Source: Bradyrhizobium sp. CCGB12 (GTDB lineage: Bacteria > Pseudomonadota > Alphaproteobacteria > Rhizobiales > Xanthobacteraceae). From it: 64,000 nt of DNA. The DNA lies in assembly GCF_024199845.1 (NCBI RefSeq), contig NZ_JANADO010000001.1, positions 4,340,001-4,404,000 of the forward strand, in the 5' to 3' direction. This document shows positions 1-8,042 of this stretch, piece after piece. A model generated the notes under the pieces. The model was not told the origin of the DNA and did not search any database. It worked only from the letters and a program-made list of their open reading frames with translations. A program made the translations under genes and the position numbers. Each line of letters opens with the position of its first letter. The stretch's first letter is position 1.

Positions 1-2
1 CC

Positions 3-692
3 GACGCGCATTTCGAGCTCAACAAGGTCTTCGACGATTTCTCCGCCGATCCCGAGCAGTGGATCGCGATCGTCACAGGCAGCGGCGACAAGGCGTTCTG
101 CGCCGGCAACGACCTGAAGTGGCAGGCAGCCGGCGGCAAGCGTGGCTGGGACAAGGGCGGCTTTGCCGGCCTCACCGCGCGCTTCGACTGCGACAAGCCG
201 ATCATCGCCGCGGTGAACGGTGTGGCGATGGGCGGCGGCTTCGAGATCGCGCTGGCGTGCGACCTGATCATCGCCTCGGAGAACGCGACCTTCGCCCTGC
301 CCGAGCCGCGAGTCGGCCTCGCCGCACTTGCCGGCGGCCTGCATCGGCTGCCGCGGCAGATCGGCCTCAAGCGCGCCATGGGCATGATCCTCACCGCGCG
401 CCATGTCAGCGCCAGGGAAGGCCAGGAGCTCGGCTTCGTCAACGAGGTGGTGGCGCAGGGCGAGGCGCTCAACGCCGCGCTGCGCTGGGCGGAGATGATC
501 ACCAAGAACTCGCCGATGTCGATCCGGGCCTCGAAGCAGGCCATCCAGAGAGGGCTTGGCGTCTCGCTGGAACAGGCGATCGAGGAGCAGCGCGACTATC
601 CGGCGGTGAAGGCGATGGCGGCCTCACAGGATTATATCGAGGGCCCGAAGGCGTTCTCGGAGAAGCGGCCGCCGAAATGGGTGGGGAAGTAA
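3..692 (+). CDS. Enoyl-CoA hydratase/isomerase family protein (5' end outside window)
   Basis: This is a crotonase-fold acyl-CoA enzyme whose start lies left of the window; the reading frame is open from base 3 to the TAA at 690-692. The oxyanion-hole segments FCAGND and VNGVAMGGGFEIALACD are present, as is PEPRVGL with the glutamate equivalent to rat crotonase Glu144. The second catalytic glutamate (Glu164 of rat crotonase, in AMEMVLT) appears to be glycine here (AMGMILT), by eye alignment. It may therefore act as a dehydratase, isomerase or hydrolase of the family rather than a classical hydratase. A palindromic repeat follows the stop codon. The substrate is not predictable. Confidence 0.9.
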   Translation, partial: DAHFELNKVFDDFSADPEQWIAIVTGSGDKAFCAGNDLKWQAAGGKRGWDKGGFAGLTARFDCDKPIIAAVNGVAMGGGFEIALACDLIIASENATFALPEPRVGLAALAGGLHRLPRQIGLKRAMGMILTARHVSAREGQELGFVNEVVAQGEALNAALRWAEMITKNSPMSIRASKQAIQRGLGVSLEQAIEEQRDYPAVKAMAASQDYIEGPKAFSEKRPPKWVGK

Positions 693-705
693 GAGGTCTC
701 ACCGC

Positions 706-792
706 CGTCATTGCGAGGAGCCCTTGCGACGAAGCAATCCAGAGCGCCTCCGTGGAAAGACTCTGGATTGCTTCGCTGCGCTCGCAATGACG
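706..792. repeat. Palindromic intergenic repeat, family A copy 1
   Basis: An 87-bp imperfect inverted repeat. It opens with CGTCATTGCGAGGAG and closes with CTCGCAATGACG; the inner arms contain GAAGCAATCCAGA and TCTGGATTGCTTC. It sits between the convergent crotonase and DUF6285 genes, where the RNA stem could end both transcripts. Five related copies occur in the window (11092, 36215, 53622, 57767, 63860). Confidence 0.9.
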
Positions 793-808
793 GAGGATGG
801 CGCGTCGT

Positions 809-1186
809 CTACCCACCCCGCCCCAGCTCGCGCTTGTACGATGCGTAATTCGGCTGATCCACCGCGAGCTTGTCCATCGTGGTCGCCCAGAGATGCTCGG
901 CGAGGCCCGGCGTCGCCAAATCGACCTCGCCTTTCGCGATACGATCAGCGAGAGCCCGGTTGAGCTCCGTCACCGAGCCGTCCGTCCCGAGCAGCGCCCG
1001 CAGGCGCTCGACTTCCGCAGCATCGCTCCCCTCCTCCTGCGTCAGCTGCCGCGTGACGAGGTCGAGGATGTTGATGGCGACGCGGAGCTTGAAGGCCTGG
1101 TGGCCGGAGATCAGCGGCGTGATGTCGTCGCGGAGGAAGTCGGCGACCGCCTTGGTCAGCTCGATCGGAGTCGGTTCGTCCTGCAT
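809..1186 (-). CDS. DUF6285 domain protein (LvaB-like small partner of an APH-type kinase)
   Basis: A 125-residue soluble protein with no signal peptide. It carries the family pattern of an N-terminal LTKAVADFLRDDI helix, a middle FKLRVAINILDLVTRQL helix and a C-terminal LWATTMDKLAVDQPNY segment. Such proteins are usually encoded beside aminoglycoside-phosphotransferase-like kinases linked to acyl-CoA dehydrogenases. Here it starts only 3 bases after the kinase stop codon on the same strand, so the two are almost certainly cotranscribed. In Pseudomonas putida the kinase LvaA works with a small partner, LvaB, on 4-hydroxyacyl-CoA. I infer a similar partnership from size and context; the assignment to LvaB is from memory. 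Confidence 0.8.
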   Translation of the reverse strand: MQDEPTPIELTKAVADFLRDDITPLISGHQAFKLRVAINILDLVTRQLTQEEGSDAAEVERLRALLGTDGSVTELNRALADRIAKGEVDLATPGLAEHLWATTMDKLAVDQPNYASYKRELGRGG

Positions 1187-1189
1187 GCG

Positions 1190-2176
1190 TCAGCTCCCGC
1201 GCGGCGCCAAGAGCCGCAACAGATCGATCTCGGTTTCGGAGGCGCGGCGGCCGATCATGGCGCGCTCCATGGAATGGTCCGGCCCCTCGCGGAAGCGCTG
1301 CATCATGCCGCCGCACATGATGCCCCAGCGCAGGGTCCCCATCACTTCCCAGAATTTGACGCGTGCTGCATCGACCCTGCGGCCTGCGGCCTCATAGCCC
1401 GCGAACAGCTCCTCGCGCGAACCAAAGCCGCCGACCGGCTTGTCGATCTCGCCAAAGCGCCATGAATTGACACAGACCCAGCCGAGATCCTCCATGGGAT
1501 CGCCGAGATGGGCGAGTTCCCAGTCGAGGACGGCACGGACGCCGTCGGCGTCGATGATGAGATTGCCGTTGCGGAAATCGCCATGCACCAGCGTCTCCTC
1601 CGCAGACGGACCGGGATCGTGGTCGCGTAGCCAGCGCAGCGCCAGCTCGAAGACGGGCTTTGGCCAGTTCAGGCTGCGATAGTCGCGCTCGAACTCAGAG
1701 ATCTCCTGGGTCGCGCCCCGGCGGCGAAGCGCGGGTAGCTTGTCCTGCGGCAATTTATGCAGGCCGGCGAGCACGCCACCGATCTGCCGCGCCAGAATCG
1801 GTCGCGCTGCGGCGAACTCCTCATCGCGAAGAATCTTGCGGGCGATGGTTTCGCCTTCGATCCGCTGCATGATGAAGCCGGTGCCGAGGTCGTCCTCCAC
1901 CGTGAGCACATGCATCACGCGCGGGGACGGCACGCCCGCCTCATAGGCGAGCTGCATCAGCTGCGCTTCGGCGGCAAGGCCTGCCGCGCGCGTCGGCGCC
2001 GCACCATAGCCCTTTGGCGAACGTCGCAGGATCGCGCCGATCGGCCCATCGGGATGGACGACGTCGAAGCGCCAGGTTTCCTGGCTGGCACCGCCGGACA
2101 GCCTTGCCGCGCCGGTGACGCCGGTTGCACCGGGACACCAGCGCTGGACGCTGCGGGAAAGCTCCGCCTCGATCAT
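1190..2176 (-). CDS. APH-family phosphotransferase (ACAD10/11- or LvaA-like acyl-CoA kinase)
   Basis: A 328-residue soluble kinase-fold protein. The catalytic loop HGDFRNGN (residues 198-205) and the metal-binding DWE (218-220) match the APH/choline-kinase superfamily, and IMQRIEGET near residue 103 is the hinge-like segment. The ATG at 2176 overlaps the upstream crotonase stop as ATGA, which fixes the start; the frame is open further upstream but only as overlap. In mammals this kinase domain is fused to an acyl-CoA dehydrogenase (ACAD10/ACAD11), and in P. putida LvaA phosphorylates 4-hydroxyacyl-CoA. The neighbouring DUF6285 and ACAD genes support the same role here rather than antibiotic resistance. 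Confidence 0.87.
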   Translation of the reverse strand: MIEAELSRSVQRWCPGATGVTGAARLSGGASQETWRFDVVHPDGPIGAILRRSPKGYGAAPTRAAGLAAEAQLMQLAYEAGVPSPRVMHVLTVEDDLGTGFIMQRIEGETIARKILRDEEFAAARPILARQIGGVLAGLHKLPQDKLPALRRRGATQEISEFERDYRSLNWPKPVFELALRWLRDHDPGPSAEETLVHGDFRNGNLIIDADGVRAVLDWELAHLGDPMEDLGWVCVNSWRFGEIDKPVGGFGSREELFAGYEAAGRRVDAARVKFWEVMGTLRWGIMCGGMMQRFREGPDHSMERAMIGRRASETEIDLLRLLAPRGS

Positions 2177-2961
2177 TTGCCTTTGAACTGCGCGGGCCGC
2201 TTCTCCAGGAACGCGCCGACGCCCTCGCGAAAATCCTGGGTGTCGCCGGCGCGGAGCTGGCACTGGAATTCGAGATTGAGTTGATCCTCGAAAGAATTCT
2301 CCGGGCTGTCCCAATAGAGCTTGCGGATCAGCGACAGCGCGACCGTCGGACCGCTCGCGAGCTCGCGCGCGAGCTTCATCGCCTCCTCCATCAGCACGCC
2401 ATCATCATAGACGCGGTTGACGAGGCCCCATTCCAGCGCCTTCTCGGCCGGCAGCCGTTCGCCCATCAAGGACAATTCGATCGAGCGCGCCCGGCCGATG
2501 AGGCGCGGCAACAGCCAGGTCGAGCCGCAATCCGGCACGAGACCGATGCGGCGGAAGGCTTGCAGGAAATAGGACGAGCGCGCGCACAGGATCATGTCGC
2601 CCAGCAGCGCAAAGCTCATGCCGGCGCCGGCGGCCGGACCGTTGACTGCGGTCACGATCGGGCAATGCAGATTGCGAATGCGGCGCAGGAAGGGATGAAA
2701 GCCGGTCTCCAGCGTCAGGCCGGCTTTGGTCTTCTTCGACTGGTTGTTGCGGCCCTGGAGATTCGCACCGGTGCAGAACGCCCGCCCCGCGCCGGTCAGC
2801 ACGACGCAGCGCACCTCGTCCCTCTTCTCCTCGATCGCATCGAGCGCTTCGGCAAGACCGCCCAGCATGTCCATGGAGACCGCGTTCATCACCTCCTGAT
2901 GGTCGAGCTTGAGGATCGCGACCGAACCATCGATATCGAGCGTGACGTGTTTGAACTGCAT
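2173..2961 (-). CDS. Enoyl-CoA hydratase/isomerase family protein, PaaG-like
   Basis: A 262-residue crotonase, the family's usual length. The oxyanion-hole motifs are FCTGANLQGR and VNGPAAGAGMSFALLGD. The segment FRRIGLVPDCGSTWLLPRL, followed by GRARSIELSLMGERL and ALEWGLVNRVYDD, closely resembles PaaG (ring-1,2-epoxyphenylacetyl-CoA isomerase), including the aspartate of GLVPD that serves as catalytic base in PaaG. It is the first gene of the crotonase-kinase-DUF6285 operon, with a 4-base overlap to the kinase. It could be PaaG for the distant paa cluster, which lacks one, or an isomerase for this local pathway. The family call is secure; the substrate is not. Confidence 0.85.
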   Translation of the reverse strand: MQFKHVTLDIDGSVAILKLDHQEVMNAVSMDMLGGLAEALDAIEEKRDEVRCVVLTGAGRAFCTGANLQGRNNQSKKTKAGLTLETGFHPFLRRIRNLHCPIVTAVNGPAAGAGMSFALLGDMILCARSSYFLQAFRRIGLVPDCGSTWLLPRLIGRARSIELSLMGERLPAEKALEWGLVNRVYDDGVLMEEAMKLARELASGPTVALSLIRKLYWDSPENSFEDQLNLEFQCQLRAGDTQDFREGVGAFLEKRPAQFKGK

Positions 2962-3152
2962 GGTTTCCTCGTCAGTTGCCGGCCTGCGTCAGTTTCGCAG
3001 GCCGGAATTTGTTTTTCCGGGGCGCATATTTGATTTTTGACGCGGTCTTGTCCATGGTGATCAGAGCATGGCAAGCAATCTTGCGCGCAGCGGCTGATGC
3101 GCGGCATCCCAGAAAGTCTCGCCAAGGACTCGCCAAGAACAGGAAGCGCGCC

Positions 3153-3932
3153 ATGAACCTTTTCGACCTTTCCGGCCGCGTCGCCGTGATCACCGGCGGC
3201 AATGGCGGCATCGGGCTCGGTATCGCCCAGGCGCTCGCCGGCCAGGGCTGCAACGTCTCGATCTGGGGCCGCAACCCTGACAAGAACAAGGCTGCTGCCG
3301 CGAGCATGACGGGGCTATCAGGCAAGGTCGACACCCGCGTCTGCGACGTCACCGACCCGGCCTCGGTCAATGCCGCGATGAAGGCGACGCTCGACACCTT
3401 CGGCCGGGTCGACGGCTGCTTCGCCAACGCAGGCATCGGCGGCGGCGGCCGGCGCGCCTTCATCGAGCGCACCGAGGAGGAATGGCGCACGATGTTCTCG
3501 ACCAATCTCGACGGCGTGTTCCATGCGTTCCAGGCCGCGGCAAAGCATATGACGGAGCGCGCCAATGGCGGCGATCCCTTCGGCCGGCTGGTCGCGACCT
3601 CGAGCCTCGCGTCGATCTTCGGCACGGCGCGCAACGAGCATTATGCCGCGACCAAGGCCGCCATCAACGCACTGGTGCGCGCGCTCGGCGTCGAGCTGGC
3701 GCGCCACGGCGTCACCGCGAACGCGATCCTGCCCGGCTGGATCAAGAGCGACATGACATCAGGTCTCATGGCCAACGACAAGTTCGTCGCCAACGTGATG
3801 CCGCGCATTCCAGTGCGGCGCTTCGGCGAGGCCAGCGATTTCGGCGGCATCGCGGTGTATCTGATGAGCAAGGCATCATCCTATCACACCGCGGACACCT
3901 TCGTGATCGACGGCGGCTATACAGCGTTTTGA
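3153..3932 (+). CDS. SDR family NAD(P)-dependent oxidoreductase
   Basis: A 259-residue classical short-chain dehydrogenase. The cofactor motif TGGNGGIG lies at residues 14-21, NAG near 92, the catalytic serine at 150/151 and YAATK at 164-168, so the active site is intact. I chose the ATG at 3153 because the protein then begins with the usual strand just before the glycine motif, and AGGAAG lies at 3141-3146; the frame is open further upstream. It is the first gene of a rightward set with the VOC protein and the acyl-CoA dehydrogenase, and may oxidise a hydroxyacyl intermediate, like LvaD in the levulinate pathway. That role is inference. Confidence 0.88.
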   Translation: MNLFDLSGRVAVITGGNGGIGLGIAQALAGQGCNVSIWGRNPDKNKAAAASMTGLSGKVDTRVCDVTDPASVNAAMKATLDTFGRVDGCFANAGIGGGGRRAFIERTEEEWRTMFSTNLDGVFHAFQAAAKHMTERANGGDPFGRLVATSSLASIFGTARNEHYAATKAAINALVRALGVELARHGVTANAILPGWIKSDMTSGLMANDKFVANVMPRIPVRRFGEASDFGGIAVYLMSKASSYHTADTFVIDGGYTAF

Positions 3933-3940
3933 TTCTTCGA

Positions 3941-4021
3941 GTAGCCCGGATGGAGCGCAGCGCAATCCGGGACGGCCAAAAGCAAACAGACCCGGATTTC
4001 GCTACGCTCCATCCGGGCTAC
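3941..4021. repeat. Palindromic intergenic repeat (GTAGCCCGGATGGAGCG type)
   Basis: An 81-bp inverted repeat running from GTAGCCCGGATGGAGCG to CGCTCCATCCGGGCTAC, with ATCCGGG and CCCGGAT inside. It fills the gap between the SDR stop and the VOC gene. It is a single copy in this window. Confidence 0.85.
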
Positions 4022-4042
4022 AAACTCTGAGGGAACGGGCAA

Positions 4043-4423
4043 ATGTTTTCACACGTCATGATCGGCACCAACGACCTCGACAAAGCCAAGGCGTTCTACG
4101 ACACGCTGCTCGGCACACTCGAGGTGCGTCCGGCCAGGGTCGACGGCCATCGCATCTTCTACATCACCAAGACCGGCGTGTTCTCGGTGTCGAAGCCGAT
4201 CAACGGCGAACCGGCGAGCTGCGCGAATGGCGGCACCATCGGCTTTGCCTGCAACTCGCCCGAACAGGTCGACGCCTGGCACGCGGCCGGCGTCGCCGCC
4301 GGTGGCAAGCCGATCGAGAATCCGCCCGGCATCCGCCAGGGCCCAGGAGGCCAGCTCTATCTCGCTTATTTGCGCGACCTCGACGGCAACAAGATTTGCG
4401 CGATGCATCGGATGGCGAACTGA
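4043..4423 (+). CDS. VOC family protein (glyoxalase/dioxygenase fold)
   Basis: A 126-residue single-domain vicinal-oxygen-chelate protein. It opens with MFSHVMIGTNDLDKAKAFYD, giving the N-terminal metal-ligand histidine at residue 4, and ends with LRDLDGNKICAMHR, the typical last strand of the fold. No signal peptide is seen. It follows the SDR gene after a palindromic repeat and precedes the acyl-CoA dehydrogenase by about 320 bases. VOC proteins include lyases, isomerases, epimerases such as methylmalonyl-CoA epimerase, and dioxygenases; nothing here decides which. The name rests on fold only. Confidence 0.82.
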   Translation: MFSHVMIGTNDLDKAKAFYDTLLGTLEVRPARVDGHRIFYITKTGVFSVSKPINGEPASCANGGTIGFACNSPEQVDAWHAAGVAAGGKPIENPPGIRQGPGGQLYLAYLRDLDGNKICAMHRMAN

Positions 4424-4745
4424 TCCGGCAACTACATGCACGGTGTCGTCCCCGCGCAAGCGGGGACCCATAACCACAGGGAGCGGTTATGGCGCGAGCT
4501 GGCAACTACGAATCTTCATCAAACATCTCCCTGTGGTTATGGGTCCCGGATCTGCGCTCCGCTTCGCTGCGCTTGTCCGGGACGACACTTGGAGAGAGTC
4601 CCAACCCCCGTTCAAACAACATTTCAAACGCCTTCGCGAAATTCCATCGCATGGCATGCCTCGCGTGAGAAAATACGCGCTCGCACTTTGGCGGCGCTGC
4701 GACTATTCTCCCGGCCAACATGGTCTCAGCGTCCCGGGAGGAACA
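4424..4745. other. 322-bp gap without a gene
   Basis: The left half (4443-4588) is a long palindromic repeat described separately. The right half (4589-4745) has no convincing reading frame. It must carry the leader of the acyl-CoA dehydrogenase gene, including its strong Shine-Dalgarno GGGAGG at 4736-4742. I could not pick a promoter with confidence. Confidence 0.6.
4443..4588. repeat. Palindromic intergenic repeat (GTCGTCCCCG type), copy 1
   Basis: A 146-bp inverted repeat whose outer arms are GTGTCGTCCC and GGGACGACAC. Inner arms pair GGGACCCATAACCACAGGGA with TCCCTGTGGTTATGGGTCCC. The spacer includes GCGCTCCGCTTCGCTGCGC. A related copy lies at 34041-34174. Confidence 0.88.
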
Positions 4746-6023
<1,278 letters not shown>

Positions 6024-6029
6024 TCTCAA

Positions 6030-6120
6030 GTCGTCATGCGCGGGCTTGACCCGCGCATCCATCGAAGAGAACATTTCTTCAGGATTGATGGATTGCCGGG
6101 TCAAGCCCGGCAATGACGAC
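6030..6120. repeat. Palindromic intergenic repeat (GTCATGCGCGGGCTTGACC type)
   Basis: A 91-bp inverted repeat with two nested stems: GCGCGGGCTTGACCCGCGC on the left and GCCGGGTCAAGCCCGGC on the right, bracketed by GTCGTCATG and CAATGACGAC. It lies between the acyl-CoA dehydrogenase gene and the flavin-reductase-like gene. Confidence 0.88.
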
Positions 6121-6135
6121 TTGCCAGGAGCCACC

Positions 6136-6753
6136 ATGGACTACGCCGCCAGCGACCTGACGCCACGCGAGCGCTACAAGGTGCTGACGTCTTTCATATT
6201 GCCGCGGCCGATCGCGTGGGTGACCTCGGTCGGGCCGACCGGCATCGTCAACGCCGCCCCGTTCAGCTTCTTCAACGCCTTCTGCGAGGATCCGCCACTC
6301 TGCATGTTCGCGGCAAACCGCAAGCCGAACGGTCAGGACAAGGACACGTTTCTCAATATCCAGCGAACCGGCGAATTCGTGGTCAATCTCGCCGATGAAC
6401 CGCTGGCAAGGGCCATGCACGAGAGCAGCGGCGATTTTCCGCCCGACATCGGCGAACCCGACCATCTCGGCCTGAAGCTAGCGCCCTCGACCAGGATCGC
6501 CGTGCCACGACTGGCCGACACGCCCTGGGCGATGGAGTGCAAGCTCTGGAAATTGATCGACGTCAACGACGATCGTCGCCTGATCATGGGCGAAGGCATC
6601 CACTTCCACATCCGCGACGAACTCTGGGATCCCGAGACGATGCGGGTCCACATGGAGCGCTATCACCCGATCGGCCGCATGTTCGCCGACCGCTACTGCC
6701 GCACGGATGACCGCGTGGTGTTTCCGGCGGCGGAAGGTGTGAAGGGGAAGTAG
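6136..6753 (+). CDS. Flavin reductase-like, FMN-binding split-barrel protein
   Basis: A 205-residue soluble protein of the flavin-reductase-like (DIM6/NTAB) split-barrel family. Visible features are LPRPIAWVTSVGPTGIVNAA followed by PFSFFNAFCEDPPLCMF, the typical FMN-binding strands, and NIQRTGEFVVNLA. The ATG at 6136 has AGGAG at 6126-6130; the frame is open upstream through the palindromic repeat, which is unlikely to be coding. Relatives reduce FMN with NAD(P)H or act as small oxidoreductases feeding two-component monooxygenases. A direct partner is not evident, although a monooxygenase gene lies nearby on the other strand. Confidence 0.85.
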   Translation: MDYAASDLTPRERYKVLTSFILPRPIAWVTSVGPTGIVNAAPFSFFNAFCEDPPLCMFAANRKPNGQDKDTFLNIQRTGEFVVNLADEPLARAMHESSGDFPPDIGEPDHLGLKLAPSTRIAVPRLADTPWAMECKLWKLIDVNDDRRLIMGEGIHFHIRDELWDPETMRVHMERYHPIGRMFADRYCRTDDRVVFPAAEGVKGK

Positions 6754-6776
6754 TGAGCGCCGCGACAAAAGTGCGC

Positions 6777-6909
6777 TCCCTCGCCCCGTTCTTACGGGGA
6801 GAGGGTTGGGGTGAGGGGCTCTCTCCACACGTTCGGTTGCCGAAGGACCTGTGCCCCCTCACCCGGATCGCAAGAGCGATCCGACCTCTCCCCGCAAGCG
6901 GGGAGAGGT
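6777..6909. repeat. Palindromic intergenic repeat (CTCCCCGC type), copy 1
   Basis: About 133 bp. It contains the hairpin CCCCGTTCTTACGGGG, a GAGGGTTGGGGTGAGGG / CCCCTCACCCGGAT segment, and a closing CCTCTCCCCGCAAGCGGGG hairpin with flanking AGAGG. It lies between the convergent flavin-reductase-like and GST genes. Related sequence occurs at 61438-61575, and a short hairpin of the same type at 43843-43868. Confidence 0.85.
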
Positions 6910-6918
6910 GAAGAGACC

Positions 6919-7794
6919 TCACGTCGCCGGCGCGAGCTTGTCCTGCGTCTTGGTTTCGAAATCGCTGGCGTCGTGGCGCTCATGGAGCTGGCTTGCGGGA
7001 TCGCCGGAGACGCGGTTGACCATGCGGCCGCGCTTCACAGCCGGGCGCTTGGCGATCTGGTCGGTCCAGCGCTGCACGTTCTTGTAGTCCTGCACCGAGA
7101 GGAATTCGCCGGCGCCGTAGACCAGCCCCTTGGCGAGCGCGCCGTACCAGGGCCACACCGCCATGTCGGCGATGGTGTACTCGTTGCCCGCAAGATATTC
7201 GTTGTCGGCGAGCCGCCGGTCGAGAACGTCGAGCTGGCGCTTGACCTCCATCGCGAAGCGATCGATGGCGTATTCAATCTTGAACGGCGCATAGGCGTAG
7301 AAATGACCAAAGCCGCCGCCGAGATAGGGCGCGCTGCCCATCTGCCAGAACAGCCAGGACATGGCCTCGGTGCGGGTCTTGATGTCCTTCGGCAGGAAGG
7401 CGCCGAACTTCTCGCCGAGATAGAACAGGATCGAGCCGGATTCGAACACCCTGACAGGCTCGGGCCCGGAGCGGTCCAGCAGCGCCGGAATCTTGGAATT
7501 CGGATTGATGTCGACAAAGCCGCTGCCGAACTGGTCGCCATTGCCGATCCTGATCAGCCAGGCGTCATATTCCGCGCCCTTGTGGCCGAGCGCCAGCAGT
7601 TCCTCCAGCATTACCGTGACCTTCACCCCATTCGGCGTCGCCAGCGAATAGAGCTGGAAGGGATGCTTTCCGACCGGCAGCTCCTTGTCGTGAGTGGGGC
7701 CGGCGATCGGGCGGTTGATGCTGGCGAACTGCCCGCCATTCTCCTTGTTCCAGGTCCAGACTTTGGGCGGCACGTAGGCGGGGGTATCGGTCAT
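6919..7794 (-). CDS. yghU: Glutathione S-transferase family, YghU-type disulfide-bond oxidoreductase
   Basis: A 291-residue cytosolic protein, close to the 288 residues of E. coli YghU. The thioredoxin-like domain contains QLYSLATPNGVKVTVMLEE, where the TPNG asparagine is typical of the nu-class YghU/YfcG proteins, and NPNSKIPALLD, which holds the cis-proline for glutathione. The helical domain ends with EYTIADMAVWPWYG. The ATG at 7794 gives MTDTPAYVPP; an in-frame start 33 bases upstream is less likely. The enzyme is expected to reduce disulfides or peroxides using glutathione. No operon partner lies on either side. Confidence 0.88.
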   Translation of the reverse strand: MTDTPAYVPPKVWTWNKENGGQFASINRPIAGPTHDKELPVGKHPFQLYSLATPNGVKVTVMLEELLALGHKGAEYDAWLIRIGNGDQFGSGFVDINPNSKIPALLDRSGPEPVRVFESGSILFYLGEKFGAFLPKDIKTRTEAMSWLFWQMGSAPYLGGGFGHFYAYAPFKIEYAIDRFAMEVKRQLDVLDRRLADNEYLAGNEYTIADMAVWPWYGALAKGLVYGAGEFLSVQDYKNVQRWTDQIAKRPAVKRGRMVNRVSGDPASQLHERHDASDFETKTQDKLAPAT

Positions 7795-7918
7795 GCGAGG
7801 GGCTCCGGCGGAAAGATGCGCCTGCATTAATTAGCCCCCGAACGGCCGATGGCAAGGGCGCCGAAATGCATTACCGAGCTGGGCAACTCCACGTTTTGTC
7901 ATGGCAGCCCTTCCCCGG

Positions 7919-8025
7919 CGTCATTCCCGGGGCGCCCGCAGGGCGAGCCCGGAATCCATCAGACGTCATGAATGCTCGGAGAAATGGATTCCGCGCTCGC
8001 CGCTCCGCGACGCCCCGGAATGACG
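7919..8025. repeat. Palindromic intergenic repeat (CGTCATTCCGGGG type), copy 1
   Basis: A 107-bp inverted repeat running from CGTCATTCCCGGGGCG to CGCCCCGGAATGACG, with GGAATCCAT and ATGGATTCC as inner arms. It lies upstream of the GST gene and downstream of the monooxygenase gene, both read leftward. A shorter relative is at 29889-29930. Confidence 0.88.
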
Positions 8026-8042
8026 GGTCGAAAGAGCCGGGC

